From Methylobacterium sp. (GTDB taxonomy: Bacteria > Pseudomonadota > Alphaproteobacteria > Rhizobiales > Beijerinckiaceae), in contig NZ_JAQGKL010000037.1 in NCBI RefSeq assembly GCF_028290105.1, forward strand, positions 40,194 to 104,193: a DNA stretch of 64,000 nt, read 5' to 3'. A program made the position numbers and the translations under genes. Under the pieces are notes generated by a model. The model was not told the origin of the DNA, searched no databases, and saw only the letters and a program-made list of their open reading frames with translations. Positions 42,282 to 51,637 of the stretch are shown in pieces. The first letter of the stretch is position 1, and the number at the start of each line of letters is the position of its first letter.

Positions 42282-43180
42282 ATCGGCCGCTCTGTCACCG
42301 GGCGGCGTTCCTGGGCCAACAGGTAGAGCCCGGAGCCGATGACGATGGACGCGCCGATCAGCGTCCATCGGTTCGGCACATCGCCGAACACGAGGTAGCC
42401 GAGCATCAGCGACCAGAGCAGCTGGGTGTAGATGAAGGGTGCCAATACGCTCGCCGGCGCGCGGGCATGGGCCAGGACCAGCAGCCAGTGCCCCGCCGTG
42501 CCGAACAGGCCGACGCCGATCAGCAGCGCCCAGGTGCTCCCCGCGGTCGGCGTCGTCCAGATCCAGGGCAGGAGCGGGCTCATCACGGCCAGTCCCGCGA
42601 GGCCTGAGTAGAACACCGTGGTGGCGGTGGAATCGACGCCCGCGAGCTTGCGCGTGGTCAGCACGTAGAACGCGTAGCACAGCATGTTGCCGATGCTGAG
42701 GAGCACCGCCGGCTGGAAGGCTCCGACGCCCGGGCGCACGATGACGAGCACGCCGAGGAAGCCGATCCCCACCGCCACGAGCCGGCGCGGCGACGACCAT
42801 TCGCCGAGGAGCGGCCCGGCGAGCAGCGCCACCATCAGCGGCGTGGCGAACTGGATCGACAGGGTCTCGGCGAGTTGGAGCTTGCGCAGGGCCAGGAAGT
42901 TCAGCGCGGTGGAGCCGAACAGGAGCAGGGAGCGCAGGATCTGAAGCGCGAGCCGGTTGGTCCGCGCGACGCCCGGCGTCCGCACCGGATTGAGCACCAT
43001 CAGCACCAGCGTGACGTTCACCGCGTAGCGCATGAAGGTCGAGAGCAGCGGGTCGACGCCGTGGTGCGCGAGGGTCTTGGCCGAGGCGTCGAGGCAGGCG
43101 AAGAACGCCAGCGTTCCGCACATCAGCGCGATGCCGGCCAGGCGCCGGTTCGGCGCCGGTGCGCCCCCTGAATCTCCCAT
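42278..43180 (-). CDS. DMT-family (EamA) transporter
   Basis: 10 hydrophobic segments; two EamA halves (LMCGTLAFFACLDASAKTLA; PLLGEWSSPRRLVAVGIGFLGVLVIVRPG). Confidence 0.9.
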   Translation of the reverse strand: MGDSGGAPAPNRRLAGIALMCGTLAFFACLDASAKTLAHHGVDPLLSTFMRYAVNVTLVLMVLNPVRTPGVARTNRLALQILRSLLLFGSTALNFLALRKLQLAETLSIQFATPLMVALLAGPLLGEWSSPRRLVAVGIGFLGVLVIVRPGVGAFQPAVLLSIGNMLCYAFYVLTTRKLAGVDSTATTVFYSGLAGLAVMSPLLPWIWTTPTAGSTWALLIGVGLFGTAGHWLLVLAHARAPASVLAPFIYTQLLWSLMLGYLVFGDVPNRWTLIGASIVIGSGLYLLAQERRPVTERPI

Positions 43181-43434
43181 CTCGACATGATTCCGGTTGC
43201 GGGCGCATCACCCGTGCGGGTTGCGTGGCGGGCGAAGCTTTAGAGCAGCGCGTCCCTGTGGACATCAGCGCCGGGGGCAGGGGAGACCCGATGCGAGCGA
43301 TGCGCGCCTGTTCGCGATGGCTTTTCCCGGCCGCCTCAAGACGCGGGAACCTTTGGATGCCGCCCGCTGCATCCACCTCTTGTTATTCTCTGTGCCGGAT
43401 ACCCGAGTCGAAGGATTTCGGCGGAGGGCCGAAG

Positions 43435-43794
43435 ATGGCGAGATGGATCCCATCGCTGGCGGTCGTCGGAGTGGTCAGCCTGATGGCCGTGCCGGGGCCC
43501 GGACTCTGGGGGCTCCTGATTGCCTTGGCCTGTTCGTTCGGGATCGTGGTGTCGGCGATCCTGTGGCTGCTCGACCGGATGGTCACGCGCCTTGCGCTCG
43601 GCTGGGACAGAAACAGCACCCGCCGCCCGCGCCGTCGCGTGCGTCCGGGTTCCGGGGTGATCCAGGAGGCGGGAACACAACCGAAACCCGCTCCCGCCGC
43701 TGGGCCAGCGATCCCATCGCCGATCCAGGAACGGGCGAGGCTCGCGGCCCTTCGCCGCGAGGCGCGCAGGCTCGAGCCGTTACGCCTGCGCTGA
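43435..43794 (+). CDS. hypothetical membrane protein
   Basis: Two N-terminal hydrophobic segments then basic tail. Confidence 0.45.
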   Translation: MARWIPSLAVVGVVSLMAVPGPGLWGLLIALACSFGIVVSAILWLLDRMVTRLALGWDRNSTRRPRRRVRPGSGVIQEAGTQPKPAPAAGPAIPSPIQERARLAALRREARRLEPLRLR

Positions 43795-43826
43795 GGGGCG
43801 GGAGCTGGTCCGACCCCGCGAGCGTT

Positions 43827-44378
43827 CTATGGAACGTCCGGGACCGCCAGGGTTTCGGGCTCGTCCTCGTCCATCTCGGAATCGCCCTCGACCTCGTGGC
43901 CGGTGACGCCGGAGACGTCCGCGAGGTTGCGGGCCGCCTTGCGCAGCAGCTTGCGAAGGCGCCGCTTCTCCTTGCCGTCGAACCCGCCGAGGAGTTCGGC
44001 CTCGACGTCGTCCCAGATCCCCTCGATGGCGGCGGCCTTGGCGAGGCCCGTCTCGGTGAGGCGGACGCGCACGATGCGGCCGTCCCCGGCCTCGGCCCGG
44101 CGCTCGACGAAGCCGAGCGCCGCCAGCCGCGAGATGGTCTTCGAGGCGGTGGGCGGGCGCACCCTCAGGGTCGCGGCGAGGTCGCCCATCGTCATGGTGC
44201 CGGCCGCTGCCAACGCCTGCACCACCTGTTCCTGGCCGGCGAAGAGGTCGAGGGCGGCCAGCCGGTCGCCGACGCGGGAGCGGTGCAGGCGCGCGGCCTG
44301 GACCAGGGCCCAGCCGACGCTCTTCGAGCCAGGCGGACGCAGGCGCTTATCGGACTTCGCCATCTCGGACTTCGCCAT
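43827..44378 (-). CDS. MarR-family transcriptional regulator
   Basis: GDLAATLRVRPPTASKTISRLAALGFVERRAEAGDGRIVRVRLTETG winged helix; start uncertain (44378 or upstream 44503). Confidence 0.85.
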   Translation of the reverse strand: MAKSEMAKSDKRLRPPGSKSVGWALVQAARLHRSRVGDRLAALDLFAGQEQVVQALAAAGTMTMGDLAATLRVRPPTASKTISRLAALGFVERRAEAGDGRIVRVRLTETGLAKAAAIEGIWDDVEAELLGGFDGKEKRRLRKLLRKAARNLADVSGVTGHEVEGDSEMDEDEPETLAVPDVP

Positions 44379-44379
44379 G
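44350..44379. repeat. 15-bp tandem duplication covering the marR-like start codon
   Basis: tcggacttcgccatc / tcggacttcgccatg; gives MAKSE-MAKSD. Confidence 0.9.
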
Positions 44380-44883
44380 CTCCGCTCGGATTCCCGGTCG
44401 CCCTTCACCGCCTCGGCGCGCGGGGAGATCGCGGCGTGGGCCGAGCTCTCTCCAGCCAACCCCCCGCCGGGTTCGGCCCCGATGCGCTCGTCCGCGGCCC
44501 GCATGGTACGTCCTCTTCGAGATGATAGCGGGCAGGGCGCGCGCCCGCGCCGGTGATTCCGAACGCATCCACCGGCAAAGGGGCACCGCCGTTCCAGGGG
44601 GGACATGGCCCGCGCATGTGAAGCTGAGATGACAGGAGCCGATCGGGACGCGCTTCGCGCCGGGACGGAAGCCCCAAGGGTTTGCGGGAACGGATGGCGC
44701 GCCGTCGGCTGCCGCCTGGACGAAGCGGAACCCCTCGACTAAGCCTTGGCGTATTCGGCGCGGTGCTTCGCGAGGCGGCGCTGACACGCCTTCGAGTCCG
44801 GCTCGGAGCCCTGACCGGACCTGGCTCCGGGATCCGCGGGATCTTCGAAGGCGCACGAGATCCGCACAGACCTCAGGACCCCC

Positions 44884-45651
44884 ATGAAGGCAGTCATCCT
44901 CGCAGGCGGTCTCGGCACGCGCCTCTCCGAGGAGACGGTGACGCGTCCCAAGCCCATGCTGGAAATCGGCGGCCGCCCGATCCTCTGGCACATCATGCAG
45001 ATCTTCGCCGCCCACGGGGTGCGCGAGTTCGTGATCTGCCTCGGCTACAAGGGCTACGTCATCAAGGAGTTCTTCCTGAACTACCGGCTGCACCTCTCCG
45101 ACGTCACGGTCGATGTCGGGCGCGGCCATGTCGACTTCCACCGCAGCACCGCCGAGGATTGGCGTGTCTCTCTCATCGAGACCGGCGAGACCACGATGAC
45201 GGGCGGGCGCCTGAAGCGGGTGCGCGACTATCTCGGCGACGACGATTTCTTCATGACCTACGGCGACGGCGTCGCCGACGTGGACCTGACCGCGCTCGCC
45301 GCCTTCCACCGTTCGCACGGCAAGCTCGCCACCCTCACGGCGGTGACCCCGCCCGGCCGCTTCGGCGCCCTCGAGCTCCGGAACGGCGCCGTGCGCAGCT
45401 TCCGCGAGAAGCCGGCGGGGGACGGGGCGACGATCAACGGCGGGTTCTTCGTGCTTTCGCCGCGCGTCCTCGACCGGATCGAGGGGGATTCCACGGTCTG
45501 GGAGGCCGAGCCCCTGGAGGGCCTCGCCCGCGAGGGCCAGCTCGCGGCCTTCGTGCATTCCGGCTTCTGGCAGGCCATGGATACCTTGCGCGACAAGAAC
45601 CACCTCGAAGCCCTCTGGGCGAGCGAGGCACCGCCCTGGAAGTGCTGGTAG
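44884..45651 (+). CDS. rfbF: glucose-1-phosphate cytidylyltransferase
   Basis: MKAVILAGGLGTRLSEETVTRPKPMLEIGGRPILWHIM; C-term SGFWQAMDTLRDKNHLEALW. Confidence 0.95.
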   Translation: MKAVILAGGLGTRLSEETVTRPKPMLEIGGRPILWHIMQIFAAHGVREFVICLGYKGYVIKEFFLNYRLHLSDVTVDVGRGHVDFHRSTAEDWRVSLIETGETTMTGGRLKRVRDYLGDDDFFMTYGDGVADVDLTALAAFHRSHGKLATLTAVTPPGRFGALELRNGAVRSFREKPAGDGATINGGFFVLSPRVLDRIEGDSTVWEAEPLEGLAREGQLAAFVHSGFWQAMDTLRDKNHLEALWASEAPPWKCW

Positions 45652-45690
45652 TCTCGAAGACCCGCGACGCCACCGGAGATCATCGCAAGC

Positions 45691-46797
45691 GTGCAGCCCT
45701 CGCCTTACCCCCTGCCGCGCACCCGCGACCCGAATCCCGATCCCGCCTTCTGGGCCGGGCGGCGGGTGCTCGTGACCGGGCATACCGGCTTCAAGGGCGG
45801 CTGGCTCTGCCTCTGGCTGCAGCGCCTCGGCGCGTGGGTCAGCGGTCTGGCGCTGGCGCCCGAGGGCAGCCCGAACCTGTTCGAGGCGGCCGGAATCGGG
45901 GCGGGGATCGACTCGCACCTCGCCGATATTCGCGATGCGGGCGCCGTACGCGCGGGCCTCACCGCCACTGCTCCCGAGATCGTCATCCACATGGCGGCGC
46001 AGGCCCTGGTGCGGGCCTCCTATCGCGATCCGCTGGCCACCTACGCCACCAACGTCATGGGCACCGCCCACGTGCTGGAAGCCGTGCGGGCGGCGCCCTC
46101 CGTGCGCGCCGTGGTGGTGGTGACGAGCGACAAGGCCTACGAGAACCGCGAATGGCCCTACGGCTACCGCGAGACCGAGGCGCTCGGCGGACACGACCCC
46201 TACAGCAGCTCCAAGGCCTGCGCCGAACTCGTGGCCAGCGCCTATCGGGCCTCGTTCCTGGCCGAGCGGGATTGCCGGGTCGCCACGGCGCGAGCGGGCA
46301 ACGTCATCGGCGGCGGCGACTGGTCCGAAGATCGGCTGGTCCCCGACATCGTCCGGGCCTTCGCGCGGGGCGAGTCCGTGGAGATCCGGGCGCCGCATGC
46401 CACGCGGCCCTGGCAGCATGTGCTCGAACCCTTGAGCGGCTACCTGCGCCTCGCCGAATGCCTGTCGGGGGAAGACGGCGCCCGCTACGCCGAGGCCTGG
46501 AATTTCGGGCCCGCCGACGAGGATTGCCGGCCGGTCGCCCATATCGTGGACGAACTCGCACAGGCCTGGGGGGCGGATGCGCTGTGGCACCTCTCGGCGA
46601 CGATCCACCCGCACGAGGCGACCTTCCTCAAGGTCGATGCGGCGAAGGCCCGGGCTCATCTCGGCTGGGACCGGCGCCTGCGCCTCGACGCGGCGCTGGC
46701 CTGGACCGCCGCCTGGCACCGGGCGCAAGCGGGCGGGGCGTCCGCTCGTGACCTCACCCTGGCGCAGATCGCCGCCTATGAGAGGCTCGGAGCATGA
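45691..46797 (+). CDS. rfbG: CDP-glucose 4,6-dehydratase
   Basis: RRVLVTGHTGFKGGWLCLWLQRLGAWVSGLALAP; YGYRETEALGGHDPYSSSKACAEL. Confidence 0.94.
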   Translation: MQPSPYPLPRTRDPNPDPAFWAGRRVLVTGHTGFKGGWLCLWLQRLGAWVSGLALAPEGSPNLFEAAGIGAGIDSHLADIRDAGAVRAGLTATAPEIVIHMAAQALVRASYRDPLATYATNVMGTAHVLEAVRAAPSVRAVVVVTSDKAYENREWPYGYRETEALGGHDPYSSSKACAELVASAYRASFLAERDCRVATARAGNVIGGGDWSEDRLVPDIVRAFARGESVEIRAPHATRPWQHVLEPLSGYLRLAECLSGEDGARYAEAWNFGPADEDCRPVAHIVDELAQAWGADALWHLSATIHPHEATFLKVDAAKARAHLGWDRRLRLDAALAWTAAWHRAQAGGASARDLTLAQIAAYERLGA

Positions 46798-48050
46798 CGG
46801 AGGTGAACGCGAACCACCCGACCGGCCTTCGGCCCTGCCGCGCCTGCGGGGCGCCCCTGCACCGGAGCGTGGCCGATCTCGGCCTGTCGCCGCTCGCCAA
46901 CGCCTACGTGCCGGCGGAGCGCGCCAATCGGGGCGAGATGTTCCACCCACTCCACGCCTATGTCTGCGACGCCTGCTATCTGGTGCAGCTGGAGGCCTTC
47001 GAGACCCCTGAAGCGATCTTCTCGGACTACGCCTACTTCTCGGGCTTTTCCGCAGGCTGGCTCGCCCACGCGGAGGCCTATGTGGCGGCCATGCAGGCCC
47101 GCTTCTCGCTGGGGCCCGACAGCAAGGTCGTGGAGGTGGCGAGCAACGACGGCTACCTGCTGCAATACGCCGTGGCCCGCGGGCTTCCCGCCCTCGGTGT
47201 CGAGCCAGCCGCCAACGTGGCGGCGGTCGCGCGTGCACGCGGGGTTCCGACCGAGATCGCGTTCTTCGGGTCCAAAACCGCCGCCCGTCTTCGCGACGAA
47301 GGCCACGCGGCCGACCTGATGACCGCCAACAACGTGCTCGCCCACGTGCCCGACATCCACGATTTCGTGGAGGGGTTCCGCGTGCTCCTGAAGCCGGAGG
47401 GCGTCGCCACCTTCGAGTTCCCACACCTCCTGCGGATGATCGAGCAGCGCCAGTTCGACACGATCTACCACGAGCACTTCTCGTATCTCTCCCTCGGCGT
47501 CGTCGCGCCGATCCTGGAGGCTCATGGACTGCGGGTGTTCGACGTGGAGGCGTGGCCGACCCATGGCGGCTCGCTCCGCGTCTTCGTCTGTCACGCAGCG
47601 GCCACGCAATCCGGGACGCCGGCGGTGGCGCGGGTCCTGGCGGAGGAGCGGGCCGGCGGCCTGTTCGACCCGCAAGGCTATGCCGCCTTCGCCGAGGACG
47701 TGGTCGCCATCAAGTGCGCCACACTCCGCTTTCTCGCGGATCTGCGCCTGGCGGGACGGACGGTCTGTGCCTATGGGGCGGCGGCCAAGGGCAATACCTT
47801 CCTCAATTACTGTGGGATCGGACCCGAACTGGTGCGCGCGGTGGCGGATCGCTCGCCGCACAAGCAGGGCACGCGGCTCCCCGGCAGCCGCATCCCGGTG
47901 GTCTCGCCCGAAGCTCTGCTGGCGCTTCGGCCGGACTACCTCCTCATCCTGCCCTGGAACCTGAAGGACGAGATCGCCTCCGAGATGGCGGCCATCCGCG
48001 ATTGGGGCGGGCGCTTCGTCACGGCCATCCCACGCCTGGACGCGTTCTGA
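46794..48050 (+). CDS. SAM-dependent sugar C-methyltransferase (TylCIII/NovU-like)
   Basis: N-terminal Zn-type CRACGAPL; VEVASNDGYLLQYAVARGLPALGVEPAANVA; C-terminal methyltransferase domain YGAAAKGNTFLNYCGI. Confidence 0.88.
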   Translation: MTEVNANHPTGLRPCRACGAPLHRSVADLGLSPLANAYVPAERANRGEMFHPLHAYVCDACYLVQLEAFETPEAIFSDYAYFSGFSAGWLAHAEAYVAAMQARFSLGPDSKVVEVASNDGYLLQYAVARGLPALGVEPAANVAAVARARGVPTEIAFFGSKTAARLRDEGHAADLMTANNVLAHVPDIHDFVEGFRVLLKPEGVATFEFPHLLRMIEQRQFDTIYHEHFSYLSLGVVAPILEAHGLRVFDVEAWPTHGGSLRVFVCHAAATQSGTPAVARVLAEERAGGLFDPQGYAAFAEDVVAIKCATLRFLADLRLAGRTVCAYGAAAKGNTFLNYCGIGPELVRAVADRSPHKQGTRLPGSRIPVVSPEALLALRPDYLLILPWNLKDEIASEMAAIRDWGGRFVTAIPRLDAF

Positions 48051-48054
48051 TCCC

Positions 48055-48585
48055 ATGCGCTTCGAGGCCCTGCCGCTTGCCGGCGCCTTCCGCGTCAGCC
48101 CAGAGCCCCAAGCCGACGCGCGCGGGTTCTTCGCCCGCACCGCCTGCATGGAGGATTTCGCCGCGCAGGGGCTCATCGGCGCCTTCGTGCAGTCGAGCAT
48201 CTCCTACAATGCCCGGCGCGGCACCGTGCGCGGCCTGCACTTCTCGATCGATCCGCATGCCGAGACGAAGCTCGTGCGCTGCACCGCCGGGGCGATCCAC
48301 GACGTCATCGTCGACCTGCGGCCTGAATCCACGACCTATCTGCAGGCCTATGCAGCAGATCTCAGCGCCGAGAATCGCCACGCCCTCTACATCCCGGCCG
48401 GATTCGCCCACGGTTTCCAGGCGCTGAGCGACGGGGCCGAGGTGCTCTACATGATCGACCGGGCCTACGTGGCGGCCGGCGCGCGGGGCCTGCGCTGGAA
48501 CGACCCCGCCCTCGACGTGACCTGGCCCGAACCCGTCACGGTGATCGCCGAACGCGACCTCGCCTACCCGGACTGGGTCGCGTGA
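48055..48585 (+). CDS. dTDP-4-dehydrorhamnose 3,5-epimerase family protein
   Basis: DARGFFARTACMEDF; SISYNARRGTVRGLHFSI; IPAGFAHGFQAL. Confidence 0.92.
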   Translation: MRFEALPLAGAFRVSPEPQADARGFFARTACMEDFAAQGLIGAFVQSSISYNARRGTVRGLHFSIDPHAETKLVRCTAGAIHDVIVDLRPESTTYLQAYAADLSAENRHALYIPAGFAHGFQALSDGAEVLYMIDRAYVAAGARGLRWNDPALDVTWPEPVTVIAERDLAYPDWVA

Positions 48586-49487
48586 CCGGCCGCATCCTCG
48601 TCACGGGCGCCACCGGATTCGTCGGCCGCCACGTACTGCCGGCCCTGCGGGCACGCGGCTTCGAAGTTCATGGGGTCGGACGCGGTCCACAGGCGGATGT
48701 GACGCTCCACGAAGCCGACCTGCTGGTGCCGGAAGCCCGTCGCGCGCTCGTCGAAACGATTCGCCCGACCCACCTGCTGCACCTCGCTTGGGAGGCCGAG
48801 CCCGGCCGATACTGGACCTCGCCGGCCAACCTCGACTGGGTGGCGGCGAGCCTCGACCTCGCGCGGCTCTTCGCGGAGCAGGGCGGACGACGGTTCGTCG
48901 GCGCCGGCACCTGCGCCGAGTACGAATGGGGGTCGGCCCGCCTCGACGAGGCGGCGACGCCCTGCCGGCCGGCGACCCTCTACGGGGCGGCCAAGGACGG
49001 CACCCGGCGCATCCTTGCCGCCTATGCCGATACCCATGCGTTCAGCCTCGCCTGGGCGCGACTGTTCTATCTCTACGGTCCCGGGGAGCGGCGCGGGCGC
49101 CTCGTCCCGGATGCGATCCATGCCCTGACGACCGGCAGCGTGTTCCCGACCTCGACCGGCCACCAGCGCCGCGACTTCCTCCATGTCGCGGATGCCGCCG
49201 GGGCGCTGGCCGCGCTCGCAGCCAGTGACGTGGCCGGGCCGGTCAATATCGGCTCGGGCGCGGCCATCCCGGTGCGCCGGATCCTCGACGGCCTCGCCGC
49301 GCGGATCGGAGGCGCCGATCGCCTCGCTTACGGTGCTCGGCCTTCAGGCCCAGCGGAGCCGCCGGTGATCGAGGCCGAGACACGCATCCTGACCGCCGAG
49401 ATCGGCTTCCGTCCGACGTTCGACCTTGAGCGCGGGCTCGACGATACGGTCGCGTGGTGGCGCACGCATGGCCCTGCTGCAAGCTGA
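48582..49487 (+). CDS. NAD(P)-dependent epimerase/dehydratase (predicted 4-ketoreductase)
   Basis: RILVTGATGFVGRHVLPALRARG; YGAAK. Confidence 0.9.
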   Translation: MTGRILVTGATGFVGRHVLPALRARGFEVHGVGRGPQADVTLHEADLLVPEARRALVETIRPTHLLHLAWEAEPGRYWTSPANLDWVAASLDLARLFAEQGGRRFVGAGTCAEYEWGSARLDEAATPCRPATLYGAAKDGTRRILAAYADTHAFSLAWARLFYLYGPGERRGRLVPDAIHALTTGSVFPTSTGHQRRDFLHVADAAGALAALAASDVAGPVNIGSGAAIPVRRILDGLAARIGGADRLAYGARPSGPAEPPVIEAETRILTAEIGFRPTFDLERGLDDTVAWWRTHGPAAS

Positions 49488-49517
49488 GGTTTTGCAAGCG
49501 CCCGAGACCTCAGTGCC

Positions 49518-49907
49518 TCAGCAGGGCAGAAGTCCTCGCAATTGCGAGAGGATGTCCTCACCGGTGCAGGGCCGCGCGATGAACTTGGCGCCCGGCGGCA
49601 TCCGCTCGGGGTCGGGGGACGCCCGGCCCGACACGATGACGATCGGCAATGTCGGCCGGGCCGCCGATACGGCGCTGGCGAGTTCGAAACCGTTGGTCTT
49701 GCCGGACAATTCGACGTCGGTGACGAGGCCGCGGATATCCGGCCGGGAATGGAGGATGCCGAGCGCCCGCTCGGCGGAGGCGCATTGCACGGTCTCGTAG
49801 CCGCCATTTTCGAGCACGTCGCCGAGGTCCATGATCGTCAGGGCCTCGTCCTCGACCAGAAGAATCACCGGCCGATCGTCGTTCGCGTTCGTCGCCTCAT
49901 CCACCAC
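49518..49907 (-). CDS. single-domain response regulator
   Basis: ILLVEDEALTIMDLGDVLENGGYE; LVTDVELSG; GTG start. Confidence 0.82.
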   Translation of the reverse strand: MVDEATNANDDRPVILLVEDEALTIMDLGDVLENGGYETVQCASAERALGILHSRPDIRGLVTDVELSGKTNGFELASAVSAARPTLPIVIVSGRASPDPERMPPGAKFIARPCTGEDILSQLRGLLPC

Positions 49908-50084
49908 GATGCACCCTCCAGCCTGTTGGGCGGCGGGCCCCCGCCCGAAAACCGTGACCGTGTCGCCGCGCGCAAAGCCGAAGGCTCCCCGTGGGGCGGT
50001 CACGGGCGCGAGGCCAGCGCCACTCAAGCCCAACGAGCGACAGGGGCGCAGGTTGCAAGCCGCCTTGAGGGTGAGGCCGGGATC

Positions 50085-51338
50085 TCAGGCGGCCATTTCG
50101 GTGACCACCACCCGCATCGCATCGAGGAGATGCGCGAGGTCCGTATCCCCGATGGTGAGGGCCGGTGTCAGGTAGGCGATGTCGCCGAAGGGCCGGACCC
50201 ATGTGCCGCGGGCCAGGAACCGGCGCTTCAGGTCGGCGAGGTCCGGCGCCTGCCGAAACTGCACCGCGCCGATCGCGCCCATCACGCGGATGTCGGCCAC
50301 ATGGGCCAGACCGCGCAGGGGCTCCAGGCCCTCCGCCAGGGTGGCCGCGATGGCGTGGGCCTGGTCGAGGCGCGGCTCGCGCTCGAACAGGTCGAGGCTC
50401 GCATTGGCCGCCGCGCAGGCGAGTGGGTTCGCCATGAAGGTCGGCCCGTGCATCAGGGCGGCGGCGGGATCGTCGGAGAGGAAGCTCTCGAACACCGCCC
50501 GCGTGGCGATGGTGGCGGCCAGCGCCATCGTGCCCCCCGTGAGCGCCTTCGACAGGCACAGGATGTCGGGCACGATGCCGGCCTGCTCGCAGGCGAACAG
50601 GGTTCCGGTGCGGCCGAACCCGGTGAAAATCTCGTCGGCGATGAGGGGCAGTCCGTGGCGCTTGGCCAGCCGGGCCACCGTCGCCAGCACTTCGGGCGGG
50701 TGCATGCGCATGCCGCCGGCTCCCTGCACGAGAGGTTCGACGATCACCGCCGCCAGGGTCTCGCGTTCGGCCGCCATGCGGGCGTCCAGCGCCGCCGTCT
50801 CGGCCGCCGTCCGGGGCAGGTCGCAGAAGACCTGGGCCGGCAGGTAGGCGCCGAAGCGCCGGTGCATGCCCTCGTCCGGGTCACAGACCGACATCGCCCC
50901 GAGGGTGTCGCCGTGGTAGCCCTCGCGGAAAGCCAGGATGCGGGTGCGGCCGGTCACCCCCCGGTTGAGCCACATCTGCACCGCCATCTTCAGGGCGACC
51001 TCTACGGCCACCGATCCGGAATCGGTGAAGAACACGTGGTCGAGGTCGCCCGGCAGCTGGGCGGCGAGACGCGCGGCGAGGCGTTCGGCCGGCGCATGCG
51101 TCAGGCCTCCGAACATCACGTGCGGCATCGCCTCCAACTGAGCGGCGACGGCGGCGCGGATATGGGGATGATTGTAGCCGTGCGCGGCCGTCCACCACGA
51201 AGCGATGCCGTCGATCAGCTCGCGCCCATCCGCGAGCACGATCCGCGAGCCATGCGTGCGCTGCGCCTCCAACGGCGGGGCCGCCCCCCGCATCTGCGTA
51301 TAGGGCCGCCAGAGATGGTCGGTGCGCGGGCTGTCCAT
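50085..51338 (-). CDS. bioA: adenosylmethionine-8-amino-7-oxononanoate aminotransferase
   Basis: HLWRPYTQM; DGIASWWTAAHGYNHP; LPLIADEIFTGFGRTGTLFACEQA; LSKALTGGTMALAATIAT. Confidence 0.93.
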   Translation of the reverse strand: MDSPRTDHLWRPYTQMRGAAPPLEAQRTHGSRIVLADGRELIDGIASWWTAAHGYNHPHIRAAVAAQLEAMPHVMFGGLTHAPAERLAARLAAQLPGDLDHVFFTDSGSVAVEVALKMAVQMWLNRGVTGRTRILAFREGYHGDTLGAMSVCDPDEGMHRRFGAYLPAQVFCDLPRTAAETAALDARMAAERETLAAVIVEPLVQGAGGMRMHPPEVLATVARLAKRHGLPLIADEIFTGFGRTGTLFACEQAGIVPDILCLSKALTGGTMALAATIATRAVFESFLSDDPAAALMHGPTFMANPLACAAANASLDLFEREPRLDQAHAIAATLAEGLEPLRGLAHVADIRVMGAIGAVQFRQAPDLADLKRRFLARGTWVRPFGDIAYLTPALTIGDTDLAHLLDAMRVVVTEMAA

Positions 51339-51637
51339 GGACTGAGGGGATGGGAGTGCCGGGGCGCCCGGTCAAGGTCGGCGGAGCGATGCCGGAGCGC
51401 TGTACGGCGGTAGGGACCACCTTTGGGGCCGGCCTGGCATTGTGCGGAAGCGACCGCCGGGCCAGATCATAGAAATTCGATCTCTGACTTATAGTTACAA
51501 TGGCTGTGTATTCGTCCGTATCATCAGGCTTATACGGCTCGATCATCGCATTGGACAAATTCTAATCTTCTCACAAGATCTTGCGATCTACGCCACCGCG
51601 CATTACGGCGAAGCTTCTGCTCCGTCCGAGACCCGAT

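Noticed and set aside
44739-44996. 85-aa minus ORF overlapping the rfbF start
   Set aside because: No recognisable domain; overlaps a confident gene; insufficient support
44347-47424. 1025-aa minus-strand ORF
   Set aside because: Antisense to the rfbF/rfbG/methyltransferase genes, no domain signature
51440-51637. Possible iron-responsive operator upstream of the TonB receptor
   Set aside because: Region is AT-rich with partial Irr/RirA-like half sites (e.g. TAGAAATTCGA) but no convincing complete dyad
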